Shown: piece by piece, positions 1-5,813 of the stretch
Numbering within the stretch: the stretch's first letter is position 1
Layout of the letters: each line of letters opens with the position of its first letter
From: Bacteroidales bacterium
GTDB lineage: Bacteria; Bacteroidota; Bacteroidia; Bacteroidales; F082
Assembly: GCA_020853175.1 (NCBI GenBank)
Contig: JADYZK010000156.1
Location: 1 to 6,799 of the forward strand
Length of the DNA stretch: 6,799 nt
Direction of reading: 5' to 3'
The notes under the pieces: generated by a model
What the model was told of the DNA's origin: nothing
Databases searched by the model: none
The model's input: only the letters and a program-made list of their open reading frames with translations
Program-made: the position numbers and the translations under genes

Positions 1-2
1 AT

Positions 3-269
3 CCCCTGTTGGGACATTTTATTCCTGAAAGGAAAAAGGGATGGATGGTTTTTGTAAATGGACATCATTTACATGCTAAATGGCTGAATAATTCGCTTTT
101 ACGTCATGGATTTCTGCTTTCAGCCAATCCCGATGAGGAGCTGCAAGTGGCCTGCGAAACCGAAACTTTTACAATCAAATACAAAGGTAAAGCCTATATT
201 TGCTCAACGATAGATTCTGTAACCGATAAATTAATGCAGCTATGCGACAACGAAATTTCATCATCTTAG
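3..269 (+). CDS. Unrecognised protein, 3' end only (5' partial)
   Basis: The reading frame is open from the first complete codon at base 3 and ends at TAG 267-269, so at least 88 C-terminal residues are present. The true start probably lies left of the window. The first in-frame ATG is at 45-47, and a TTG at 9 could also serve, but neither has a convincing ribosome site. The visible part is soluble-looking, with no membrane segment. It holds a His-rich stretch (GHHLHAKW) and a C-terminal half rich in Thr, Glu and Lys with two Cys residues. I do not recognise a family and assign no function. It overlaps the following amidohydrolase gene by 28 bp in another frame, which suggests co-transcription. 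Codon use looks like that of the neighbouring genes. Coding status is moderately sure; identity is unknown. Confidence 0.55.
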   Translation, partial: PLLGHFIPERKKGWMVFVNGHHLHAKWLNNSLLRHGFLLSANPDEELQVACETETFTIKYKGKAYICSTIDSVTDKLMQLCDNEISSS

Positions 270-1891
270 CTGTTATCGCAGCTTTTTATTCATGCACTCC
301 TATGGAAAAACAAACAGTGGATTTGATTCTTTTAAATGGTAAAGTTTATACCGTTGATTCAGCTTTTTCTACGGCCGAGGCCTTCGCGGTAAAAGATGGT
401 CGCTTTGTGGCTGTGGGCACCAATGCCGAAATCGAAAAGGCTTACACCTCAGATCAATACTACGATGCACGCGGAAAGGCTGTTTATCCGGGCCTCATTG
501 ACGGGCATTGTCATTTTTATGGCTATGGCGAAAATTTGTTCCGCTATGCTGATCTTTCCGGTGCTAAATCTTTTGATGAAGTCATTCAAAGGTTGGAACA
601 ACATGCTAATAGCCACCCTTCTGATTGGATTTTGGGTAGGGGATGGGATCATAATTTATGGAATCCACAAGTTTTTCCTGAAAATGCACTTTTAGAAAAA
701 CACTTTCCTGGAAAAAAGATTTATCTCGGCCGCGTTGACGGACATGCTGCTTTGGCCAGCAAAGCCGCCCTTGAAATGGCCGGTATTCATGCTCAAACGA
801 AAATTCAAGGGGGCGAGGTGCTGCTTTCTGCCGAGGGTCAACCCACCGGAATGTTGATTGACAATGCCGGCGAGGCCATCAAAGCACTCATTCCGAAACT
901 TACCGACAGCGAAAAAGAAGCCGCTATTTTAGAGGCACAAAAAAACTGCTTCGCCGTTGGACTCACCAGCGTGGTGGATGCCGGACTGCCTTACCAAACC
1001 ATTGAACTCATCCGAAAGATGCAGACGGAAGGCCGCTTGACCATGCGCCTGAACACCATGATTGACCCCGATGATGCCACTATGGACTATTACATGCCGA
1101 ATGGACCATTCACTTCCGATCATTTAACCATCAGATCGGTGAAGTTGTATGCTGACGGCGCTTTGGGTTCGCGAGGAGCCAAAATGAAAGCACCTTATAG
1201 CGATGATCCCAAAAAAACTGGATTGATTTTGTTTGACACCTCATTTTATATAAAGGTCATGCAAAAAGCTTACGATGCAGGATTTCAAGTGAATATGCAC
1301 GCTATTGGCGATGAAGCCGTTCATTATGTGTTGAACCTTTATGGTGGATTTTTGCAAGGAAAAAACGACAGGCGTTGGCGCATTGAACACGCTCAAATTG
1401 TTGATCCGGCTGATTTTGAACTCTTTGGAAAATACAATATTATTCCTTCCATTCAAAGTACACATGCTACTTCAGATATGGGCTGGGCCGACGAACGCGT
1501 GGGTCTCGAAAGAATCAAAGGCGCTTATGCACAAAAACAACTGCTCGAACAAAACGGCTGGTTGGTGAACGGTACCGATTTTCCTATTGAAAATATCAGT
1601 CCCTTGCTGACCTATTATGCCGCCGTATTTCGTAAAGACTTGCAAGGGCAACCGGAAGATGGTTTTCAAATGGAAAATGCTTTGAGTAGGGAAGAGGCGC
1701 TACGATCCATCACCATTTGGGCTGCCAAAGGCTCTTTTGAAGAAGATGTGAAAGGCAGCATAGAGCCTCAAAAGTTGGCTGATTTTGTTGTTTTGGATCA
1801 CGATCTTTCCACAGCCACGGACAAAGAAGTTCTGCACACCAAACCTATCGTCGTTTTTTCATCAGGAAAGAAGGTTTTTCAAGCCGAGTAA
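242..1891 (+). CDS. Amidohydrolase-3 family (YtcJ-like) metal-dependent hydrolase, predicted lipoprotein
   Basis: A 549-residue TIM-barrel metal hydrolase of the amidohydrolase superfamily, COG1574/YtcJ type. The N-terminal beta-sandwich strand (about 26-60, with LNGKVYTVDS) leads into the first metal motif DGHCHF (His89, His91). Further conserved blocks are GRGWDHNLW (132-140), VDGHAAL (165-171), KLYADGALGSRGA (301-313, Lys301 a possible bridging ligand), NMHAIGDEAV (His353), RIEHAQIV (His383) and NGTDFPIE (Asp446, the usual catalytic Asp). All expected metal ligands appear present, so it is probably active. Family members hydrolyse varied amides and formamides, and the substrate cannot be read from sequence. 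The start at 242 is chosen because residues 1-18 form a short hydrophobic signal ending FYSC, a plausible though non-ideal lipobox with Cys18 as the acylated residue. A start at Met21 would remove it. Expected location is the cell envelope. No Shine-Dalgarno is seen. The gene converges on folA with a 19-bp gap. Confidence 0.9.
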   Translation: MRQRNFIILAVIAAFYSCTPMEKQTVDLILLNGKVYTVDSAFSTAEAFAVKDGRFVAVGTNAEIEKAYTSDQYYDARGKAVYPGLIDGHCHFYGYGENLFRYADLSGAKSFDEVIQRLEQHANSHPSDWILGRGWDHNLWNPQVFPENALLEKHFPGKKIYLGRVDGHAALASKAALEMAGIHAQTKIQGGEVLLSAEGQPTGMLIDNAGEAIKALIPKLTDSEKEAAILEAQKNCFAVGLTSVVDAGLPYQTIELIRKMQTEGRLTMRLNTMIDPDDATMDYYMPNGPFTSDHLTIRSVKLYADGALGSRGAKMKAPYSDDPKKTGLILFDTSFYIKVMQKAYDAGFQVNMHAIGDEAVHYVLNLYGGFLQGKNDRRWRIEHAQIVDPADFELFGKYNIIPSIQSTHATSDMGWADERVGLERIKGAYAQKQLLEQNGWLVNGTDFPIENISPLLTYYAAVFRKDLQGQPEDGFQMENALSREEALRSITIWAAKGSFEEDVKGSIEPQKLADFVVLDHDLSTATDKEVLHTKPIVVFSSGKKVFQAE

Positions 1892-1910
1892 TAATAGGTA
1901 TCGGGTGTTT

Positions 1911-2429
1911 TTATTTCCTTACCCAAGTTTCGTAACGATAGACGAAATCAACCGAGTTATCGTCAGCGATCACTTCTTTTTCGATCAAAGTAAAAGCATC
2001 GAGCTGGAGCGCTGATAAAAAAGTGTCGGCTTCAAAATCTTTTTCCACCACGGTGAGGTACAACTTGTCGCAAAGGGGAAGAAACTGCTCATACACATTG
2101 CCTCCACCTATGATAAACACCTCCGTTTCGGATTTTACTTTTTCCAGCACTTCTTCAATGGAGGCGGCTATTTCGCAGCGGCCCTCAAAGCAATCGGTCA
2201 TGGTGCTGCTTAAAATGATGTTGCGGCGTTTGGGTAAAGGGCCTTTGGGTAAAGAAAAAAGGGTGTGTTTTCCCATGATGACTGTATGTCCCAAAGTGAT
2301 AGCCTTGAAGCGTTTAAGATCATTTGAGATGTGCCAAAGCAACTGATTGTCTTTTCCGATGGCCTTGTTTTGCGCAATAGCCACAATGATACTAAGGAGA
2401 GGAGATTTGGTATTTTCTGAGATATTCAT
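1911..2429 (-). CDS. folA: Dihydrofolate reductase
   Basis: A 172-residue type I DHFR that reduces dihydrofolate to tetrahydrofolate with NADPH in the cytoplasm, closing the cycle opened by ThyA. Compared with E. coli FolA, the N-terminal strand is [20 protein letters not shown] (13-32). The acidic catalytic residue is Asp37 (Asp27 in E. coli) in SNDLKRFK. The NADPH-contacting GKHT lies at 53-56, the folate-glutamate-binding Arg is Arg68 (Arg57), the GGG nucleotide loop is at 108-110 in [13 protein letters not shown], and Thr126 corresponds to Thr113. The usual Pro-Trp before the active site is Leu31-Trp32, and the Pro usual two residues before the catalytic Asp is Ser35. The first 10 residues extend beyond the usual start, because the gene begins inside the thyA stop (ATGA overlap). 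No alternative ATG lies near the conserved first strand. It is the last gene of the minus-strand block. Confidence 0.97.
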   Translation of the reverse strand: MNISENTKSPLLSIIVAIAQNKAIGKDNQLLWHISNDLKRFKAITLGHTVIMGKHTLFSLPKGPLPKRRNIILSSTMTDCFEGRCEIAASIEEVLEKVKSETEVFIIGGGNVYEQFLPLCDKLYLTVVEKDFEADTFLSALQLDAFTLIEKEVIADDNSVDFVYRYETWVRK

Positions 2430-3250
2430 ATCGCGATTTCTCCTTTAATATGTGGATGTGGATCGTATCCTTCGAGGGTAAAATCTTCAAATTTAAAATC
2501 TTCGATATTTTTGATGGAAGGGTTCAGACGAAGGGTTGGCAGTTTTCGAGGTTGGCGGCTCAACTGAAGATTAACTTGTTCAAGATGATTGAGATAGATG
2601 TGTGCATCGCCAAAAGTAAGGATAAACTCGCCGGGTTTCAAATCGGTAACCTGGGCCACCATTAAAGTGAGCAAAGCATAAGAGGCGATATTGAAAGGAA
2701 CGCCCAAAAAAATGTCGGCACTGCGTTGGTACATTTGACAAGATAGTTTTCCGTTGGCTACATAAAACTGAAACCAGGCGTGGCAGGGAGGGAGTGCTGC
2801 TTTTCCTAAGGCCACATTTTCGGCAAAAGTTTTGCCCGACAAGGGCAGAACAGAAGGATTCCAGGCGGCCACAAGATGGCGGCGGCTGTCGGGATTGTGT
2901 TTGATGCTGTGGATCACCTCCGCCAATTGGTCTATGCCTTCGTTGTTCCAGTTGCGCCATTGCGCACCATAAATAGGACCAAGATCGCCCTGAGCATCGG
3001 CCCATTCGTTCCAAATATTAACTTTATTTTCGTTGAGGTAGTTGATGTTGGTATCGCCTTTGATGAACCACAACAACTCATGGATGATAGAGCGTAAATG
3101 TAGCTTTTTGGTTGTAAGAAGCGGAAAACCATCCTCAAGGTTGAAGCGCATTTGAGCACCAAAAACACTCAAGGTGCCTGTTCCTGTGCGGTCGGATTTC
3201 TCTACACCTTTATCAAGTACTTCTTGAATCAAATGGAGGTATTGTTGCAT
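2426..3250 (-). CDS. thyA: Thymidylate synthase (folate-dependent, ThyA type)
   Basis: A 274-residue ThyA that methylates dUMP to dTMP using 5,10-methylene-tetrahydrofolate and releases dihydrofolate. It is a cytoplasmic homodimer in the family. By alignment from memory with E. coli ThyA (264 residues), the key residues are present: Arg21 in DRTGTGT, Glu58 in HELLWF, Trp80, the phosphate-binding Arg pair 123-124 in DSRRH, catalytic Cys156 in [12 protein letters not shown], Arg176-Ser177 and Asp179 in QRSADIFLG, Asn187, and His217/Tyr219 in GDAHIYL. The C-terminal [14 protein letters not shown] closes the active site. Between Trp130 and Cys156 there are about 13 more residues than in E. coli, which explains the longer protein. 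The ATG at 3250 matches the family start MQQYL. The upstream 61 bp separate it from the nucleoside transporter on the same strand, and its stop overlaps the folA start. Confidence 0.98.
   Translation of the reverse strand: MQQYLHLIQEVLDKGVEKSDRTGTGTLSVFGAQMRFNLEDGFPLLTTKKLHLRSIIHELLWFIKGDTNINYLNENKVNIWNEWADAQGDLGPIYGAQWRNWNNEGIDQLAEVIHSIKHNPDSRRHLVAAWNPSVLPLSGKTFAENVALGKAALPPCHAWFQFYVANGKLSCQMYQRSADIFLGVPFNIASYALLTLMVAQVTDLKPGEFILTFGDAHIYLNHLEQVNLQLSRQPRKLPTLRLNPSIKNIEDFKFEDFTLEGYDPHPHIKGEIAI
2440..2446 (-). promoter_or_regulatory. Possible Shine-Dalgarno of folA inside the thyA 3' end
   Basis: Read on the minus strand this is AAAGGAG, 10 nt before the folA ATG (2429-2427). It is the only good Shine-Dalgarno match before a start in this window. 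It lies in the codons for the C-terminal Lys-Gly-Glu of ThyA, a conserved part of the protein, so coding constraint could explain it. With the 4-bp overlap, translational coupling of folA to thyA is likely either way. Confidence 0.4.
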
Positions 3251-3275
3251 GACAAAATCTTTAAAGTGAACGAAT

Positions 3276-3290
3276 CAGGCGTTTTGCCTG
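3276..3290. repeat. Small hairpin in the transporter-thyA gap
   Basis: CAGGC-GTTTT-GCCTG gives a perfect 5-bp stem with a 5-nt loop in the 61-bp gap between the nucleoside transporter stop and the thyA start. No T-run follows on the minus strand, so it does not look like a full intrinsic terminator. It could be an mRNA-processing or stability element, or chance. It sits 25 nt before the thyA ATG. Confidence 0.3.
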
Positions 3291-3311
3291 TTGAATTGAG
3301 GCTCGGTTGGG

Positions 3312-4811
3312 CTATCCCAAAAGCATCCCTACGATGGTTGCCGAAAGCAGCGAAGCCAAGGTTCCGCCCAGTAAGGCCAGCAATCCATATTTGGAAAGCA
3401 AAACCCTTTGGTTAGGTGCCAATGAGCCGATTCCTCCAATTTGTATTCCGATGGAGGCAAAGTTAGCAAAGCCGCACAGCATGTAGGTGGCCATGATAAC
3501 AGATTTAGGATCGGTGAATGCATTGGCCATTTTAAGTTCCGAAAGGCTTACGTAGCCGATGAATTCGGTCATAATGATCTTTTCGCCCAGCAGTCGTCCA
3601 AGCAGGGTGATATCGTTGGAATGGACACCAATCATCCACATGATGGGCGAAAAAAGATAGCCCAACATAAACTGAAGGGAAAGTTCGTTGTATTTTCCAT
3701 CCGTGAAATCGGCAATGCTGGCGTTGATTCCTAAAAGGTTACCTATATATATCGTGGTATAGTTGAATAAAGCGATAAAGGCGATAAAAACCAACAGCAT
3801 GGCGGCAACGTTTACGGCCAATTTCAAGCCCTCGGTGGTTCCATTGGAGATGGCATCCAGCACATTGCTGCCGATTTGTTCTTTGCTTACTTCCAATTCT
3901 TTGTTGATGGGTTCCGTTTGAGGAACGAGAATTTTCGACACTACGATGGCTCCCGGGGCTGCCATAACAGAGGCTGTGAGCAAATGTTTGGCAAACATCA
4001 GTCGTTGAGCCGGATCGTCGCCTCCCAAAAAGCTGATGTAAACGGCCAAAACACCACCGGCTAAAGTGGCCATTCCGCCCAGCATGACCAGCAATATTTC
4101 TGATTTATTCATCTTCGACAGATAGGCTTTGATCATCAGCGGAGCTTCGGTTTGTCCGAGAAAAATATTGCCAGCCACCGAAAGACTTTCAGCTCCCGAA
4201 AGATTCATCAATTTGGTCATCACCCAAGCCATGGCCTTCACTACCTTTTGGATGATGCCAAGGTAAAACAACAAGCTGGTGAGGGCCGAGAAAAAAATGA
4301 TGGTGGGAAGAATCTGAACCGCAAAATTTTGCATGGCCGATTCCACGGTGCCACTGCCAAAACTCTTGAATAAAAACTCCGTTCCGGCTTTGGTGAAATC
4401 GAGCACCAAGACAAAAAGCTTGCCTACAAACTCGAAAAAGTATTGAATGAAAGGCACATACAACACTCCAACGGCCAATGCCAGTTGCAGTCCTAAACCA
4501 ATAAGTACTACTTTCCAATCTATGGCCCTGCGGTTGACACTGAAGAGAAAAGCTATGCCGACCAAAGTCAACATACCGAGCAAACCTCTGAGAATGGTCA
4601 TCAACGAAAAGCCTGTGCTTCTTTCCATATCGAGTATATTGCCGCGATCGGCCACCGTTGAGGCAACATTATCGGTGCCTGCCGACAAAATGGTGTCGGA
4701 ACTTGTTTGAATCAAGTTGAGACTGTCCGTTTGTGCGAAAGCATCAGTTTGAAGAATGAAGGCTGCAAAGAGCAGCATGAACAACACAATTGTTTTCGAT
4801 GTAGAACTCAT
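3312..4811 (-). CDS. Concentrative nucleoside transporter, NupC/CNT family, with N-terminal signal-peptide extension
   Basis: A 499-residue inner-membrane nucleoside importer of the CNT family, expected to be driven by Na+ or H+. CNT landmarks are clear: GNIFLGQTEAPL (214-225) with Gln220, Thr221 and Glu222 of the nucleoside site and Asn215 at the Na+-site position known from Vibrio cholerae CNT; EKIIMTEFIGY (410-420) with Glu416; and GFANFASIGIQIGG (447-460) with Asn450 and Ser453. The GQTEAP form resembles Vibrio and animal CNTs more than E. coli NupC (GQSEN), which hints at Na+ coupling; this is inference. The family core begins near residue 68. Before it lies a hydrophobic signal-like segment (7-20) ending AFA-Q at 24-27, then a Thr/Ser/Asp-rich linker to about 66, absent from the roughly 400-residue E. 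coli and Vibrio proteins. It follows the bifunctional nuclease gene by 29 bp. No Shine-Dalgarno is seen. Confidence 0.93.
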   Translation of the reverse strand: MSSTSKTIVLFMLLFAAFILQTDAFAQTDSLNLIQTSSDTILSAGTDNVASTVADRGNILDMERSTGFSLMTILRGLLGMLTLVGIAFLFSVNRRAIDWKVVLIGLGLQLALAVGVLYVPFIQYFFEFVGKLFVLVLDFTKAGTEFLFKSFGSGTVESAMQNFAVQILPTIIFFSALTSLLFYLGIIQKVVKAMAWVMTKLMNLSGAESLSVAGNIFLGQTEAPLMIKAYLSKMNKSEILLVMLGGMATLAGGVLAVYISFLGGDDPAQRLMFAKHLLTASVMAAPGAIVVSKILVPQTEPINKELEVSKEQIGSNVLDAISNGTTEGLKLAVNVAAMLLVFIAFIALFNYTTIYIGNLLGINASIADFTDGKYNELSLQFMLGYLFSPIMWMIGVHSNDITLLGRLLGEKIIMTEFIGYVSLSELKMANAFTDPKSVIMATYMLCGFANFASIGIQIGGIGSLAPNQRVLLSKYGLLALLGGTLASLLSATIVGMLLG

Positions 4812-4840
4812 TGGGTGCTTATTGAAAGGTGGATAAAAAA

Positions 4841-5428
4841 TTACTGCTGTTTCCTGCGCTGCAGCTCATCTCTGATGAGTGAAGCTTGTTCATAATCCTC
4901 TTGTTCGATAGCTTTTTGAAGCATTGTTTCCAGCTCAGTGGAAATGAAGTCGCTAAATTCATTGTCAGGAAGCGCCTCCATTTCTACTTCAACCTCATCT
5001 TCTTCCAAATCGGTGATGTCGTCCATAATGATTCCGGCCTCGGTAAGGATAGCTTCAGCGGCATAAATGGGGCAATTGCACCGTATGGCCATGGATACGG
5101 CATCGGAGGTTCGCGCATCTACTTGGGTGATTTTGCCGTCTTTTTCGCAAACGAGCAACGCAAAAAACACCCCTTCTTTGAACTTATTGATGATCACTTC
5201 GATGATGTTGATGTTAAAAGTTTCGGTGATATTTTTGATCAAGTCGTGCGTCATGGGGCGCGCCGGCTGCAACTTTTCAATGCCTAAAGCGATGGCTTGA
5301 GCTTCGTAACCTCCTATGATGATGGGTATTCGACGTTTGCCGCCTACCTCGCCAAGAATGAGGGCGTAGGCACCGCTTTGTGAGTGGCTGTAAGACAAAC
5401 GTATGATTTCAAGTAGTTTTTTCTCCAT
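4841..5428 (-). CDS. Bifunctional nuclease (DUF151/BFN) family protein with C-terminal UVR motif
   Basis: A 195-residue protein with two parts. Residues about 1-135 form a DUF151/BFN domain, recognised by IPIIIGGYEAQAIA (34-47), ARPMTHDLI (56-64) and DARTSDAVSMAIR (104-116). An acidic linker (about 136-153, DLEEDEVEVEMEA) leads to a UvrB/UvrC-type (UVR) helical hairpin at about 163-195, with ELETMLQKAIEQEDYEQA and LIRDEL. Nuclease activity is reported for plant BFN homologues. For bacterial members the biochemical role is poorly settled, so the name is a family label. UVR motifs mediate protein-protein contact in UvrB/UvrC and also occur in other proteins. It is probably cytoplasmic, with no signal peptide. 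It is the first gene of the minus-strand block in this window and faces the 385-bp divergent region. The start ATG fits the domain's first strand (KKLLEIIRLSYS). Confidence 0.92.
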   Translation of the reverse strand: MEKKLLEIIRLSYSHSQSGAYALILGEVGGKRRIPIIIGGYEAQAIALGIEKLQPARPMTHDLIKNITETFNINIIEVIINKFKEGVFFALLVCEKDGKITQVDARTSDAVSMAIRCNCPIYAAEAILTEAGIIMDDITDLEEDEVEVEMEALPDNEFSDFISTELETMLQKAIEQEDYEQASLIRDELQRRKQQ

Positions 5429-5534
5429 TCAAGCAAGCTTCTTTTTTGAGCGACTAAAAGTAGAAATAAAATCAAAGACGGCAACAAAGCAGGGGCTAAA
5501 GTTGTAAACATCCTCAAGCACGTAAAAATTTTTG

Positions 5535-5542
5535 CAAAATTA
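5535..5542 (-). promoter_or_regulatory. Candidate -7 box for the minus-strand block
   Basis: On the minus strand this reads TAATTTTG, matching the Bacteroidota -7 consensus TAnnTTTG. No matching TTTG is found 19-21 bp upstream, so it is only half a promoter. It would give a leader of about 100 nt for the bifunctional nuclease gene. It lies five bases from the -33 box of the opposite promoter, so the two would compete for polymerase if both are real. Confidence 0.25.
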
Positions 5543-5546
5543 TTCC

Positions 5547-5577
5547 TTTGATTGGAAAAATTAAGTCTTTATTTTTG
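5547..5577 (+). promoter_or_regulatory. Candidate Bacteroidota sigma-ABfr/RpoD-type promoter reading toward hppA
   Basis: TTTG at 5547-5550 is followed after 19 bp by TATTTTTG at 5570-5577, a full match to the TTTG / TAnnTTTG promoter pattern known from Bacteroides and Flavobacterium. The start of transcription would fall near 5583, leaving a leader of about 230 nt before the hppA ATG. A closer promoter with both boxes was not seen. The match is made by eye in AT-rich DNA, so chance is possible. Confidence 0.5.
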
Positions 5578-5598
5578 CCCGTCATCAAATGAATGTGG

Positions 5599-5620
5599 TT
5601 ATTGCAATCGTTTGCAATAA
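5599..5620. repeat. 22-bp palindrome of two TTGCAA units
   Basis: TTATTGCAA (5599-5607), a 4-nt spacer TCGT, then TTGCAATAA (5612-5620) form a perfect 9-bp inverted repeat. Because TTGCAA is itself a palindrome, the site is also a direct repeat of TTGCAAT with a 10-bp period. It starts about 16 bp after the predicted transcription start of hppA. It could be an operator for a dimeric regulator or an RNA stem-loop in the leader. No T-run follows, so it is not a typical terminator. Confidence 0.55.
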
Positions 5621-5676
5621 GTAGGCCTTCAGTTGCTTTCAAAAGAGTTAATTTACACCAACGTTCAGTACTAAAA

Positions 5677-5754
5677 ATGAGCAAGAGGTTGATCTTTAAT
5701 TTGATAGAATATGATTATTGTTTACGCTTGCTCTTTAACACCTACCGAACATAG
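5677..5754 (+). other. Possible 25-codon leader ORF upstream of hppA
   Basis: ATG at 5677 opens 25 codons ending at TAG 5752-5754, 59 nt before the hppA start and inside its predicted leader. The peptide is basic and Leu-rich, with three Tyr. The start follows an A-rich run (CTAAAAATG), as at other starts here. A 7-bp inverted repeat, GAGCAAG (5679-5685) and CTTGCTC (5727-5733), lies within it. ORFs this short arise by chance often, so coding is unproven. Confidence 0.15.
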
Positions 5755-5813
5755 AAAAAAAATACGCTCAACGAAAAGAACAATTCTTTAATTATCACCA
5801 AAAAACGAAATCT

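Larger units (their letters stand above)
5429..5813. other. 385-bp divergent intergenic region between the bifunctional nuclease gene and hppA
   Basis: This AT-rich stretch separates the two divergently read genes. It holds a good Bacteroidota-type promoter match reading toward hppA, a weaker -7-like box reading toward the nuclease gene, three TTGCAA sites of which two form a 22-bp palindrome, a 25-codon ORF spanned by an inverted repeat, and an A-rich run just before the hppA start with no Shine-Dalgarno. I see no tRNA-like or riboswitch-like fold that I can name. Confidence 0.7.

Noticed and set aside
1892..1924. Possible bidirectional terminator between the convergent amidohydrolase and folA genes
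   Set aside because: Only a 4-bp GGGT/ACCC pairing around a 14-nt loop can be formed, extending into folA. The T-run near 1907-1912 lies in the loop rather than after a stem, so this is not a credible intrinsic terminator.
2023..2346. 107-codon plus-strand ORF across folA
   Set aside because: It is antisense to folA, whose reading frame carries all the DHFR motifs. The product is Ser/Lys-rich and unlike any family I know.
2580..3014. 144-codon minus-strand ORF overlapping thyA
   Set aside because: It lies in another frame entirely inside thyA, whose protein matches the family end to end. The alternative product has no recognisable domain and an odd Arg/Ser/Cys-rich composition.
4886..5287. 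133-codon plus-strand ORF across the bifunctional nuclease gene
   Set aside because: It is antisense to a gene with clear DUF151 and UVR motifs, and nothing supports expression.
5694..5705. Second promoter-like TTTAATTTGA closer to hppA
   Set aside because: The spacing inside the box is one base short of TAnnTTTG, and no TTTG lies about 19 bp upstream.
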